Part shown: one piece after another, positions 1-10,246 of the stretch
How the letters are laid out: every line of letters begins with the position of its first letter
How positions within the stretch are numbered: position 1 is the stretch's first letter
Origin: Mycoplasmatales bacterium
GTDB lineage: Bacteria; Bacillota_I; Bacilli_A; Mycoplasmatales; JABAAY01
Length of the DNA stretch: 64,000 nucleotides
NCBI GenBank assembly: GCA_014238225.1
Contig: JABABL010000001.1
Location: 15,915 to 79,914, forward strand
Reading direction: 5' to 3'
Notes under the pieces: model-generated
Seen by the model: only the letters and a program-made list of their open reading frames with translations
What the model was told of the DNA's origin: nothing
The model's database searches: none
Position numbers and translations under genes: made by a program

Positions 1-749
1 GTGTTTGTCCCGTCATTAGTTTGGAATAATCTTTCGCTTGTTTCATAGGTTTGATCGTATACGTAAGCGCCTCCAGAAATTCCAGAAACATAGTCATCAT
101 CACTTGGAGTTAAACCATATAAATCAGTGTTAATAATTGTGTTAAGAAGAGTATCTCTGCTTGTAGTATTGTTCAGTATGTCGCCTAAGTAATCTGGAAC
201 ATTAGTAGATGTTCCCGTTGTGCTCATTACTCTACCTGCTATAGGAGTTGATGTTGAATCATTAAGAGCAAAACTTGAAATAGCGTTTAAATTATCGTTA
301 TATTCGTAAACAAAAGTTGCATTTACATTAGTTACCGCATTACTTGGTGTAGTGTTGTTTTCTTCAACAGCGGATACAGTGAAATTAAATCGAAACGAAG
401 AACCGTTTGTTATTGCTGATTCCGATGCATTTCCACTTGTAACGGTTGACGCGGTAAGAGATATTGTTGAAAATTCATTTCCGACATTATCATCACCACG
501 AGATACTTGAATCGACTTCAAATTAACATTTGAATTTGCATCGTTAGGAACTGTAGGGTTTGTAGGATCCACCGCAGCGCCAAGACTAAATACATTTCTT
601 AAAACCGCATTTTGTGCCAAAATCACTTGTGCAGCTCCAGTAACTGTTATTTCAGCAGTGCATGATTGGGCTACAGTTGCAGCAACTAGCCCTCCTCCTA
701 TTGCAGCAGATGCTAGTGCTGCGGAGATAATTCTTTTTTTATTCTTCAT
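1..749 (-). CDS. Surface lipoprotein, 3' end outside window
   Basis: The reading frame opens at 749 and is still open at base 1, so only the first 249 residues are visible. The N-terminus is basic (MKNKKR), then a hydrophobic Ala/Gly segment, then the lipobox V-A-Q-S-C. This is a lipoprotein signal peptide, and the Cys should be lipidated after cleavage by Lsp. The mature part is rich in Ser, Thr, Asn and Val, and no known domain is recognised. The same VAQxC or VAxxC signal appears on four other proteins in the window (16328, 27089, 46783, 62748), so this is one member of a lipoprotein set. A TATAAT box ends 6 nt before the ATG. Function is unknown; a surface location is inferred from the signal. 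Confidence 0.8.
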   Translation of the reverse strand, partial: MKNKKRIISAALASAAIGGGLVAATVAQSCTAEITVTGAAQVILAQNAVLRNVFSLGAAVDPTNPTVPNDANSNVNLKSIQVSRGDDNVGNEFSTISLTASTVTSGNASESAITNGSSFRFNFTVSAVEENNTTPSNAVTNVNATFVYEYNDNLNAISSFALNDSTSTPIAGRVMSTTGTSTNVPDYLGDILNNTTSRDTLLNTIINTDLYGLTPSDDDYVSGISGGAYVYDQTYETSERLFQTNDGTN

Positions 750-755
750 GTTTAA

Positions 756-761
756 ATTATA
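756..761 (-). promoter_or_regulatory. -10 box for lipoprotein at 749, predicted leaderless
   Basis: Minus-strand TATAAT whose last base lies 6 nt before the ATG. Transcription would be expected to start at or next to the initiation codon. Confidence 0.55.
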
Positions 762-812
762 ACTTAAATATGAAAGAACTCTTTTTCACACAAACTATTA
801 AACCTTAATAGT

Positions 813-818
813 TATAAT
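813..818 (+). promoter_or_regulatory. -10 box for MFS transporter, predicted leaderless
   Basis: TATAAT ending 7 nt before the ATG at 826, with no Shine-Dalgarno motif between them. Confidence 0.55.
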
Positions 819-825
819 TTTTTAT

Positions 826-2283
826 ATGGAAGATAATAATAACTACAAAATTAAAAAGTACTTTCCAAAAAGAAACACCACTTTATTAATGATTATCTTT
901 TTCATTTATGGAATATTAATAGCAATTCCAGCAGTCATTGCACTTGTATTAACTGGCTATTTTGAAACAATACCTTCTAGTGGAGTTAGAGACATAGCTA
1001 CTTACTATCCGATTGCTTATGCAGGAGTTCTTCAATGATTAGGATTAATTATTGGAAACTACATAGCGGCAAGAACTAGAAATAAAATAAATACCAAATG
1101 AATATTGGTCATCGGACTTTTCATTGCCCTTATTTCATTGCTTTTTATTTCTATAATGACACAGCTTTGAAGACCCATTAATCCAACAACCATTATCGTT
1201 AGAACATTCTATTATCAACCATTCATTTACTATGCTGTCTTCGTTTTTTTATTTGGTATAGGCATAGGTCCGATTAATTTATTGACGCTTGATTATTTAG
1301 CTGAGGTTTATAAGGAACGTAAGAAAGAAATTTACATATTTGTATCCAATGGATTATTTAGTCTTGGAGCTTCTGTGATACCCTTCTCGGCATTTGGTGC
1401 TGCCAGAATTGTGCAAGCACATCCAGCAGAAACATTCGTTGGCTTTTATATCATTGCTCTTTTCGCAGCACTAGTTGCTTTCTTTATAGCTTTTTTCGTT
1501 GACTATAATTACGGTAAAATTTTAAAAATCACAAAGAAAAGCACAAAAAAGAAAGATTTTGATACTCATAAATTTAAAGTATGGGCCGTCCTTTTAATCA
1601 TAGGTCTAATAATTACCTTCTATAATATTCCAGAAAAAATCTTTCAGGCTTATTACAATACATTTGTGGGCGGCGCTATTTTGAAAATAGATGAATCAAC
1701 CCCATACAGTACATATTTCGCAGGAGGAACTAACGGGCTTGCAACGCCCACGCTTTTACTTGCCACTTTTATTGGAGTCTTCTATTTTATTCTTGGCACG
1801 TATAGAATTGTTAGTACTTTTACATTAGTAAAATGGATGAAACCAAAAAACTTTTTGCTTTTTTCAGCAATTTTTATGTTGCTGGGGTTTGTTCTTGTTT
1901 TAATACCTAATGTCATAATAACCATTCCTGGAGTTCTAGCTGTTATCGTTGTTTTTGCAATAGGTTTTGGTAATTTGTTACCAGTCTTGCAAGCATTCAT
2001 TACAGATGTAAAAGGAAAACTAAAGGAGTATTTTGTGGAAGCTGTTACAACAACTAATTTTGTTACTGTAATAATTGCAACACTATTGAATGCAGGATTC
2101 GGAACACTATTAACTACCGAAACGGACAACAATCCCATGGCTTCAAACTTATTAGCGATTGCTGAAAGTCCATGGATTATTGGACTTGTATTAACCACGG
2201 CATTAATCATTTCGTTAACGCTATCTTTCGTTTATTTAAAGAAACATCATCAAAATCTCCACCATTATAATTGAGCATATTAA
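826..2283 (+). CDS. Major facilitator-like membrane transporter
   Basis: A 485-residue polytopic membrane protein with about 12 hydrophobic segments. It reads through several TGA codons as Trp, including 1036-1038 and the third codon from the end; the true stop is TAA at 2281-2283. The short polar N-terminus, the paired membrane segments and the basic cytoplasmic loop near the middle (around residues 235-250) fit an MFS permease of the type common in mollicutes. The substrate cannot be read from the sequence. It stands alone between a divergent lipoprotein and a tRNA-Ser gene. MFS membership is inferred from topology and general resemblance, not from a diagnostic motif. Confidence 0.65.
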
Positions 2284-2310
2284 AAAAATTTTTAGTAAAA
2301 TACATTATAC

Positions 2311-2399
2311 GGAGATGTACTCAAGAGGCTGAAGAGGCTGGTTTGGAAAATCAGTAGGAGCAAACACTCGCAAGGGTTCGAATCCCTTCGTCTCCGCCA
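2311..2399 (+). tRNA. tRNA-Ser (GGA)
   Basis: An 89-nt cloverleaf with the long variable arm expected of tRNA-Ser, anticodon GGA in loop TTGGAAA, T-loop GTTCGAATC and encoded 3' CCA. The acceptor stem GGAGATG pairs with CGTCTCC. Confidence 0.95.
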
Positions 2400-2405
2400 G
2401 ATAGA

Positions 2406-2885
2406 CTACTTAAAATATAGATGAGAAAAATAAAGCATTGCTAGTGCATCACATTGATCATCATACAAAATAGATTGCGATGAAGAAAGTACATTAGCAA
2501 TATAGTTACATGTTTTCTGCTTTTTTCAATGTGTATAATCGGTGGCATTCTTTACTTCTTTAATTTTCTCGCAATTTGGAGCAATCTTTCTAAATCACTT
2601 AAGATCAAAAGATTGTTTGAAAATAACATTCACATTCAAAATATTTTTTAATTTTTCTATTTTTTCTACAGTTATTGTTCCTCCAGGATATCCACTCCAC
2701 AACACATGCGTTATTTTTCAGTAGTTTTGAATTTCAGAAACAGTTTTAACAATATCGATGTTTTTCTGTTTTTTGTAATCTATGAACCCATGTACTCAAT
2801 GTACAACGCCTCCATCAGAATCCACAATTCCTAGAGACCATCCTGTAATTACAGTTCCAAAATCAATTGTTAAAATGTATTTCAT
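2406..2885 (-). CDS. RuvC-like RNase H-fold protein (possible resolvase)
   Basis: A 159-residue protein with four TGA-encoded Trp. It begins with I-L-T-I-D-F-G-T-x-x-T-G-W, which resembles the first beta-strand and first catalytic Asp of RuvC-type resolvases (IDPGxxxTGxG). It ends with D-D-Q-C-D-A-L-A-M, which resembles the C-terminal acidic motif (D/A-x-A-D-A-L-A) of the same fold. RuvC-like nucleases cleave branched DNA or act on structured nucleic acids. Known mollicutes usually lack canonical RuvC and use RecU. The protein is close to RuvC length (about 165-190), but the middle is very divergent, so the exact role is open. It lies downstream of the DUF2130 gene on the same strand. A YqgF/RuvX-type or phage-type RNase H-fold protein is the alternative. 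Confidence 0.5.
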
Positions 2886-2943
2886 CACAATGTTTTAATG
2901 ATAACAAAACCAAACAGCTTAATTTAACTTACAAAATTCATTA

Positions 2944-4137
2944 CTAATCAATAATATCTTTTAATGTTAAGCGTATTTCACTTGTTACAATTTTCACCAT
3001 GTTTGAAACGATTACAGAAGATGAATCAATGTCGTTTTTTATTTTCTCTGTTTTTCTCAAAAAAGTGTTGTACATGTCAGATATTTTCTCTACATTTTCT
3101 TTTAAAACCGTTTTTTCTCAAGTGTTTAGTTTTTCAAGAGTCACTTGACTTTTCTCAGAACTATTTTTTATTCTTTTCTGAAAAACACTTCTTTCCATTC
3201 ATATTTTTCGATACACATCTACAACAGTTTTTATTGTGAATTCATCCGCTTCTAAAGCATAAATATTATTAGTTACTTCGAAGAATTTCAAATGTTTTTT
3301 ATCAGCAGGAAAAACAGTGGAGATTATAAGACCAAAATTTGCATTATTTAATTTTAGGTCGTCTTGAAATTTAGGAACTCAAGCGGGATCTCAACGAGTA
3401 ACATTTTTTATTTCATATAATAAAGTACAAATAGTGTTTTCCTCCCCATCTCTGATGTTTTGTACTATGTCTGCACCCTTTTTACCGGCGACAATCGTAG
3501 AAATAACGTCTTGTGGGGCATACATCATTTCCAGTATTTTTAAAATTTCAGTGTGTAGTTCTTCCCCTTTTAGACGAGAGTTTACTTGTGCATTCTTTTT
3601 TCTCTCAGCAACCTGCTTCAACTCAAAAATTTCTTTATCTTTTGAAAGTTCCATTGTTTTAAGAGCAATTTCCTTATCCTTTTCTCATCCGATTTCTTTT
3701 TTTTCTAGCGTTATTAATTGCTCTTGAGATGTAAGTAGTTTTTTGTACTCATCACTATTTTTAATTTCTTGTTCTATACTTTTGTGCAAGTCCAACTCTA
3801 ATCTTGTTTTTTGTGTTCTTAACTCATTTTTTAGATTATTTACTTCGAGTGCATGTTCAGATTTAACTTTTGTGAAACTGTTTTCTAATTTTAGTGTAAC
3901 GACTTTTTCCGTTCTAGTTTTTTCTCCCAAGAGAGCTGCATTTAGATTAGTTTTATTTTGCTCTTCTATTTCTCTTTTTTCTGCGTCTAAAGATTCGTGA
4001 ATAAAACTTCTGAAATTTCTTTTATTAGTGTCCTCATCTAAAAGTTCAAATAGTGTAAATTCTTCACCACATTTTTTTGGACACTTTAACTTTGTTTGTT
4101 TTTCTAAAAGAAGTAAGTCTTTTTTATTCATATTCAT
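2944..4137 (-). CDS. DUF2130 family protein, putative PD-(D/E)XK nuclease
   Basis: A 397-residue protein reading through several TGA codons, with stop TAG at 2944-2946. A C-P-K-K-C pair at residues 19-23 could bind metal. Residues about 40-220 are a long charged coiled coil. The following globular part has G-A-D at 221-223 and Y-E-I-K at 241-244, spaced like the D...(D/E)xK catalytic core of restriction-type nucleases. Conserved W-D-P-A-W follows. This arrangement is what I know from DUF2130 proteins, whose function is unassigned. Nuclease activity is inference from D223, E242 and K244. The next gene on this strand is the RuvC-like protein, 58 bp away, so the two may be cotranscribed. Confidence 0.65.
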
Positions 4138-4232
4138 AATTACTATATATTGAAAAAATTTATTATCTTAAGGAATACAAAATTTATTTCAATATATTTT
4201 TTATCATTTTTTGTAATATACTTATATTACAT

Positions 4233-4308
<76 letters not shown>

Positions 4309-4310
4309 TC

Positions 4311-4386
4311 GGTCCCGTAGTGTAGAGGTCAACACGCCTCTCTGTCACAGAGGAGATCGCGGGTTCAAGTCCCGTCGGGACCGCCA
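4311..4386 (+). tRNA. tRNA-Asp (GTC)
   Basis: Cloverleaf with anticodon GTC in loop CTGTCAC, acceptor GGTCCCG paired with CGGGACC, and encoded CCA. It begins 2 nt after the initiator tRNA. Confidence 0.95.
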
Positions 4387-4391
4387 TTCAG

Positions 4392-4467
4392 GGTTCGGTA
4401 GCTCAGTTGGTAGAGCAAAGGACTGAAAATCCTTGTGTCGGGGGTTCAATTCCCTCCCGAACCACCA
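4392..4467 (+). tRNA. tRNA-Phe (GAA)
   Basis: Anticodon GAA, acceptor GGTTCGG paired with CCGAACC, and encoded CCA. Third gene of the fMet-Asp-Phe-Arg cluster. Confidence 0.95.
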
Positions 4468-4480
4468 TGCTAATAAGTAT

Positions 4481-4557
4481 GCGCCTGTAGCTCAATTGGA
4501 TAGAGTGTCTGACTACGGATCAGGAGGTTGCGGGTTCGACTCCTGCCAGGCGCGCCA
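4481..4557 (+). tRNA. tRNA-Arg (ACG)
   Basis: Anticodon ACG, which normally needs A34-to-inosine editing by TadA to read CGU, CGC and CGA. CCA is encoded. Last gene of this cluster. Confidence 0.95.
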
Positions 4558-4561
4558 CATA

Positions 4562-5044
4562 ATGAAAAATACTAAACCCGAAAACAACAATCAAGAACAC
4601 TGACAATACTCGAAGAGAATTAAGTTATATTATCCTTTTAGAAAATGTTTTCCTCATGCTATGGACTTAATCAAAGAGGGATTCTCATTAAAAAGTGACT
4701 TTGAAAAAGGTACAAAGATAAAAACACAAGACCAAAAATTCACTTATTTTGTTGAAAAATACTTTCCTAGAAAACATCTAGTGGTTTCCACAGTAGTAAG
4801 AGACGACAAATATACCACTAGTTATAATTTTGGTGAGTGAGGACAAGACAGTTATCTTATTTACACAGAAGAGATTCATTTTGTATGGAAAACACAGAAA
4901 AGCGGATTTCAAAAATTTATACTTAAACACAAATGGCTGTGAAAAGTCAGGGGTAAAGCAAAATCTATTCGTCAAAAAATTGAAAAAAGAATGGTTAGAG
5001 AATTAGATCAAGAATATAAAATCTCGCACTTTAGCAAGAAATAA
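4562..5044 (+). CDS. Hypothetical basic protein
   Basis: A 160-residue protein with TGA-encoded Trp at four places, starting 4 nt after tRNA-Arg. It is rich in Lys, Phe, Tyr and Trp, has no signal peptide or membrane segment, and ends in a basic helix with many K/R residues. I recognise no family. It may be transcribed from the tRNA promoter, since there is no room for its own. Its stop codon TAA at 5042-5044 abuts the stop of the convergent ktrA gene with no gap. Confidence 0.6.
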
Positions 5045-5722
5045 CTATTCAGAAATAGTTTCTTCTACCATTTTTGAATAAAAATTATTTGCGTCTTTAT
5101 TAGATGCAAGAAAGTAAACTTTATCGCCTAGTTCAAAAGTTTCGTAACCTGAAGGGATTATGAATTTATTTTTTCGATTAATTCCAACAATATTGACGTT
5201 ATCCTTTTCAACCAATTGCATATTTTTTAAAGGAATGCCAACTATATTTATGTTTTCTACCACTACTGTTCCTACAAAGTGCCTTATGTCAATGGGAATA
5301 AAATCAAATTCAATGTCATAAGATATTTTTTTTGCAATCGCTTTTCCAGAAATAACATCTGGAGAAACAACATTCTTTATCCCAAGAGAACGTAAAACTT
5401 TCTCTTGTCTTTCTGTGTCAGCTTTAGCAATTATATTAGGAATACCCATTTCAACAAGAATTGTTGCCGTTATAATGCTTGCGTTGACATCCTTGCTAAT
5501 TCCAAGAACAACATTATCGTATGTTTGTACACCAGCAGCTTCTAAAGATTCAGACTCAGTTGCATCAGTTGTTATTGCACTATCAACTATGGTTGCTATT
5601 GAATTTACCTTTGCGCCATCCTTGTCAATAGCTATAATTTTTTTATTTAATGCTGCAAGTTCTTTAACAACAGCAATTCCAAATTTACCCAGTCCGATCA
5701 CACAAAAGTCTTTTTCAGTCAT
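5045..5722 (-). CDS. ktrA: Potassium uptake regulator KtrA (TrkA-N/TrkA-C)
   Basis: A 225-residue cytoplasmic protein. The N-terminal Rossmann domain begins V-I-G-L-G-K-F-G (residues 8-15), the nucleotide-binding glycine motif of RCK/TrkA-N domains. Residues about 140-220 match a TrkA-C (RCK_C) domain. KtrA forms an octameric ring that binds ATP/ADP and gates the KtrB ion channel. Length is typical (about 220). ktrB lies divergently 82 bp away, so the pair is split over two strands but keeps its neighbourhood. A TAAAAT box ends 7 nt before the ATG. Confidence 0.92.
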   Translation of the reverse strand: MTEKDFCVIGLGKFGIAVVKELAALNKKIIAIDKDGAKVNSIATIVDSAITTDATESESLEAAGVQTYDNVVLGISKDVNASIITATILVEMGIPNIIAKADTERQEKVLRSLGIKNVVSPDVISGKAIAKKISYDIEFDFIPIDIRHFVGTVVVENINIVGIPLKNMQLVEKDNVNIVGINRKNKFIIPSGYETFELGDKVYFLASNKDANNFYSKMVEETISE

Positions 5723-5729
5723 ACTGGTT

Positions 5730-5735
5730 ATTTTA
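5730..5735 (-). promoter_or_regulatory. -10 box for ktrA, predicted leaderless
   Basis: Minus-strand TAAAAT ending 7 nt before the ktrA ATG at 5722. Confidence 0.4.
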
Positions 5736-5804
5736 AACTATTCAAAAAAGTAATACTAAAAGATATTTATTATTTTATTTAGTTTTACTTATAATATTGT
5801 AATA

Positions 5805-7415
5805 ATGAAACGCAACAAAGATAAAAAAAATAAAAACAAAAATCTTGACTTTTCTCAAAGCGTTAAACCTAAATCGTCATCCGAAAATAATAAATTAGCA
5901 AACAAACAAACTTACAAAAAATTGTACTGGGAAGAATTATCAAAAAACATAAAAACAATTATTTTTGGGGATACCACTCCCAAGAAAATCTTAAGATATT
6001 ACATTGTAATTATTGCTATTGGCGTAGTACTGTTTCTTATACCTGGACTTTCATACAACCCCGATGTTCCTGGAATTAATCCAGGTAATTTTATTGTTGC
6101 CTTGTTTACAGCTAGCAGTTCTTTTAGTGATACAGGATTAAGCTTTTTTGATCCAGCGACAACACTTACGGTTTTTGGCCAAGTTGTTATGCTCGCCTTG
6201 ATACAACTCGGAGGACTGGGATTCGTGTCTCTTAAAATATTCATTTGAATTCTAATTCGAAAAAAAGTAGGAATAAACGAAAGAGAATTAATAAGAGCAG
6301 AAAGAGGTTATTCCAAAATAGGTGGTAGTCTAGAGTTAATAATAATTGCGATTATAGTTATTATTTTTTCAGAAGTTATTGGAGCATTTTGTATAGCAAT
6401 ATTTCTAATAGTCTCGCCTAATGTTGGTGTCGCCTTTCCCAATCAAACTTTTTTAACGGCACTATGACAGGGAATATTTACAAGTGTAAGTGCTGTTAAC
6501 AATGCGGGGTTTGAAATTATATCTGGTGGACGGTTCTCCGTATCAATTTTTAGATACGACGGAGGAGTCTTTATACAAGTGGTTTTGATAATATTGTCAA
6601 TAATCGGGGGAATAGGATTCCCGGTTTTTTATGACTTGTACCGTAAAGTTATTGCTAGACGAAGAGGGCACAGACATAAATTCTCTCTATTTACAAAAAT
6701 TTGTTTTTATAGTTACTTTATTTTTGGATTTTTCTTTTTTGCAGCAATAACACTAATTGAATTATTCAATCCTAACTCCCAGGTTATTGGAAGTACCGCA
6801 CCTCAAAGTTCGATATTTTATCAATTAATGGACATAATTTTTACTGTTAATTCTTCGAGAAGCTCAGGTCTTTCAGTAACTGACCCCTCCACTTACTCCG
6901 TAACTTCAAGAGTCCTCTTAAGCATTTCAATGTTTATCGGTGCCTCACCGGCTTCTACGGGTGGAGGAATTAGACTTACAACAATTGTCGTTGTTGTGTT
7001 TACAATTTTTGCTTATTTAAGGGGTAAAAAGAGCGCCATCATAGGTGGTAAACAAATTCATCAGGAAACCATTTTCCGTTCTTTTGCAGTTATTGCCGCT
7101 GCATTCTTGTTTGTGCTGTTTGGTGCTATTATTTTCTATGAATATGCTCAAATTGCAAACTCCAGCGAGACCAACCTTAATTTTGTTGATTTTATTTTTA
7201 TAGCGGCGAGTGCTTTTGGAACTTGTGGACTAAGTCTCTCCCCACAAAGCCGTGCAACTTTTTTTGGAATATCAAACTTTTCTTATTTTGTAACCATATA
7301 TTTTAGTTTCCTAATGTTTTTAGGACAACTAACAGTTTCAGGATTTTTACTAATACTGCGTCCTATAAAACGAGAGAATATTGAGTATTCTCAGGAAGAC
7401 ATTGTGGTTGGATAA
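5805..7415 (+). CDS. ktrB: Potassium/sodium uptake channel subunit KtrB
   Basis: A 536-residue TrkH/KtrB superfamily K+ transporter. After a Lys/Asn-rich N-terminal tail of about 45 residues it has four M1-P-M2-like repeats. Filter-type segments are visible: S-F-S-D-T-G-L-S in the first, S-A-V-N-N-A-G-F-E in the second, N-S-S-R-S-S-G-L-S in the third and S-A-F-G-T-C-G-L-S in the fourth. The third also carries the S-P-A-S-T-G-G-G-I-R-L-T-T stretch typical of this family. It acts in the membrane with KtrA. TGA-encoded Trp at 6246 and 6466 join what would otherwise look like broken ORFs. folD follows with a 1-nt overlap. Confidence 0.93.
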
Positions 7416-8200
7416 TGCGTCTGTATTCTAAAGAGATATACAAAAGAATTGAAAATGACTTGAGCAATAAAGCTACTCAAAGAGCTTTTAGTTTGGCTGT
7501 AATTGTTTCTAAAGATGATTTTGCCACTAGTGTGTATATAAAGAAAAAGAAACAGTTTGCTGAGAGAAATGGATTTCATGTTGATGTTATTGATTGCATT
7601 GGAGCATCTGAAGAAAGAATTATCCAAACAATACAAACTTGTAATAATGAAGAAAATATAAATGGAATCATTATACAATTGCCACTCAATGAAAATCACA
7701 ATGAAAAAAAAATACTGCAGACCATCAACGTAAACAAAGATGTAGATGTTTTAAACCCCAATAATCCTAAAGATGTGTTCACTCCTTGTGTTTTACAATC
7801 TATTTTGTGGTTATTAGAAAGCGAAAACAGAAACTTCGAAAATCAAACACTTGTTTATGGATCAGGCAAGTTAGTGGGTACTCCTGTAATGGATTATTTA
7901 CAAAAACAAAAATTTAGTTTTGTAAATATAAATAGAGAAGAAACCCCAACATTGAAGAACCTTAGTAATGCTAAAGTCATCGTTGTTGGGATAGATAGCA
8001 GAGTAGAAATAGACTCCAAGGCATTGAATAACGATGTTATCATTTTTGATGCGGGAAGTCAATTTGTAAATAACAAGTATTGTGGAAGTGTTGTTTTAAA
8101 GAACAGCAATGACTTCAATGGTTTTATAACAGCCAATCCTGGCGGAATAGGACCATTAACAGTTGTCGCTCTTTTTAACAATTTAGCCAAGTGTAAATAA
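7415..8200 (+). CDS. folD: Methylenetetrahydrofolate dehydrogenase/cyclohydrolase FolD
   Basis: A 261-residue FolD, slightly shorter than the usual 280-290. It interconverts 5,10-methylene-THF and 10-formyl-THF in one-carbon metabolism. The family motif G-I-I-I-Q-L-P-L-N appears near residue 85, and the C-terminal P-G-G-I-G-P-L-T-V near residue 245 is diagnostic. The conserved N-terminal catalytic Tyr/Lys region is seen as S-V-Y-I-K-K-K. The start codon overlaps the ktrB stop by one base (TAATG), suggesting coupling. 5-formyl-THF cyclo-ligase is also present in this window (30478). Confidence 0.93.
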   Translation: MRLYSKEIYKRIENDLSNKATQRAFSLAVIVSKDDFATSVYIKKKKQFAERNGFHVDVIDCIGASEERIIQTIQTCNNEENINGIIIQLPLNENHNEKKILQTINVNKDVDVLNPNNPKDVFTPCVLQSILWLLESENRNFENQTLVYGSGKLVGTPVMDYLQKQKFSFVNINREETPTLKNLSNAKVIVVGIDSRVEIDSKALNNDVIIFDAGSQFVNNKYCGSVVLKNSNDFNGFITANPGGIGPLTVVALFNNLAKCK

Positions 8201-8201
8201 A

Positions 8202-10025
8202 ATGTACATAACTAAAACTGATTTTTTACAATATTTCACTTCTTGTAAAAATATCGTTGGATTAAGATGAAGCGAAGTTCAAGAATATGGATTGTTCAGC
8301 AATAAATTAGACAATGAAGACGAAATTGGAGTGGATACGGACCCCATCGGAACTCAAGATATTGAATTTGGAGAAATACACCCCGATTTTCCTATGCCAA
8401 TTATCGAGGGAATGATAGTAGGAAAAAAATTTATATATTTTGTGAGGAACGAGCATTTAAGAGGGAAAAAAGTCAATTTCTATGATTTAAGTAAGTTGGG
8501 TTCTAAAAATGCCATTGACAAAACAAATGAATTGATACAGAGCAAGGATGACTTTTGTATTTTTGAGGCATATTTTAAGACCAACAATTGCGTAATGAGG
8601 CCGGATGCTCTCTATAGAATTAATGGCAAATGAACACTTATAGAATGTAAAGGAGTTACTAAAACAAAAAAACTGTACTATTTAGACACTCTTTATCAAT
8701 ATCAAATACTAAAAAAACTGGGAATTCATATAAGTAAAATATACCTCGCTTATGCAAAAAAAACAGGTTTAAAAAAACACGGGATACAATTCCAATTAAA
8801 TGAATACAGCTCTTTGGCAAAATCCGGAAGTAAAATTCTACCTTCGCTGAAAATTATTGATATTTTTGAAGGTGGTGTGCCAACCACATACCAGGGTGGA
8901 AAAAAAATGCCCAGTCGCTTAAGTCTGCCTGGTTACCTTTTAAAAGATGAAAATTTTTGAACTGTTGTTCCTAAAATCGCAGAAGTAAAAAAAACCAAAG
9001 AACAATTCAAAAACTTACCTTCCGTTCTAGAGGCTGGTAAATTTTGCAAAGAAGAATGGGAAAACTGCCGCTATTATTATTCATGTCGCGATAACTACCT
9101 AAATAAAACGAATGAATACTTAGACATATGTGGACATTTATTAAAGTTTCAAAACATATACTTTCAAAGAACGAAAAATTTTTGTGAAAACAAACAAACA
9201 AACAAAGTGTTAATTTCAGAAATCAAGAACGTGGATAAACAAAGGATGGTTAGTCGAATTTTTGATAAAGATAAATACAATCAAACAAGAGATATTATCT
9301 TTAATCCAGCCAATTTGAAAGACTATGTTGATGTAACAAAAAACAAAAGAATAGTTTACTATGACTTTGAAACCATCAATACAGTTATAAGTTCTGTTGA
9401 TGGGGCTTTTCCATATCAACAAATACCTACACAATGCTCATATATTGTGGTTGATGAAGAGGGTAAAGAAATAGAGAAAAATAATCTGATAATTGATCCA
9501 AAAAAAGTTGACATCAAGTGACTAGAGAATATTATTGAAAAACTTTATCATCCCCAGGCCATTTATGTTGTATACAATGCATCATTTGAAAAAACAGTTC
9601 TAAAGCATATCTCTTCAAGAATTGCAATTTCTCAACACCACAGAAATTTAGTTTTGGAAATCAATAAAAAAACCGTTGATCAAATGGATGTTTTTACAAC
9701 ACATTCTGTTGGAAAAAACAGCATATTGATACCAGAAGCTAATGGAAGATACTCGATTAAAATTATTAGTAAATTTGTGCCAAAAACAATTAAAGAGAAT
9801 GCTAAATACATTAGCTATGAAGATCTAGAAATTAAAAATGGTGGTGAAGCATTAGAAATGGCGAAGAAAAGATTTTATAACTCCACTGATCTTAATTTAT
9901 GTGATGACCAGGAGTGAAACTCGGCAGTTGGAAACCTAAAAAAATATTGTGAAAACGACGTTAGAGCGATGATAGCTATTCAAATATATGTAGAATTTAT
10001 TTATAACTCGACAAAAAACGGGTAA
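8202..10025 (+). CDS. DUF2779 protein: Cas4/RecB-like plus DEDD exonuclease domains
   Basis: A 607-residue protein joined across about nine TGA-Trp codons. The N-terminal half carries I-E-C-K-G at 147-151, the E-x-K core of Cas4/RecB-type PD-(D/E)XK nucleases. It also has a cysteine set between about 282 and 312 (C...C...C...C) that could hold an iron-sulfur cluster. The C-terminal half begins Y-Y-D-F-E-T-I-N with D388 and E390, the ExoI motif of DnaQ/DEDD exonucleases. A late N-D-V-R-A acidic motif follows near 593. This two-nuclease layout matches the DUF2779 family known from mollicutes and other bacteria, whose function is not settled. It follows folD by 1 nt. Repair or defence roles are inference. 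Confidence 0.7.
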
Positions 10026-10038
10026 ATTTCTAGAATAA

Positions 10039-10114
10039 TGGTGGAGTGTACTGGGCTTGAACCAGCGACCTTCTGCGTGTCGAGCAGATGCTCTCCCAGC
10101 TGAGCTAACACTCC
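10039..10114 (-). tRNA. tRNA-Val (GAC)
   Basis: Minus-strand cloverleaf, acceptor GGAGTGT, anticodon GAC in loop TCGACAC, encoded CCA. A second tRNA-Val (TAC) with the same acceptor stem lies at 31471. Confidence 0.93.
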
Positions 10115-10118
10115 TGAA

Positions 10119-10194
10119 TGGTGACCCGTACGGGATTCGAACCCGTGCATGCAAGGATGAAAACCTTGTGTGTTAACCTCTTCACCAACGGGCC
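10119..10194 (-). tRNA. tRNA-Glu (TTC)
   Basis: Minus-strand cloverleaf, acceptor GGCCCGT paired with ACGGGTC, anticodon TTC, encoded CCA. It precedes tRNA-Val by 4 nt. Confidence 0.95.
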
Positions 10195-10246
10195 AAGCAT
10201 AAACATTATATAAAAATTAAACAGGCAAGGGACAATAAAAATATTT

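Noticed and set aside
1782-2210. 142-codon minus-strand ORF
   Set aside because: It is antisense to the membrane transporter; its hydrophobic composition mirrors the real coding strand.
826-2283. Apparent fragmented gene (two ORFs separated by TGA)
   Set aside because: TGA encodes Trp throughout the window, so this and many similar splits (ktrB, sufB, fabF, plsX, the large lipoprotein) are intact genes, not pseudogenes.
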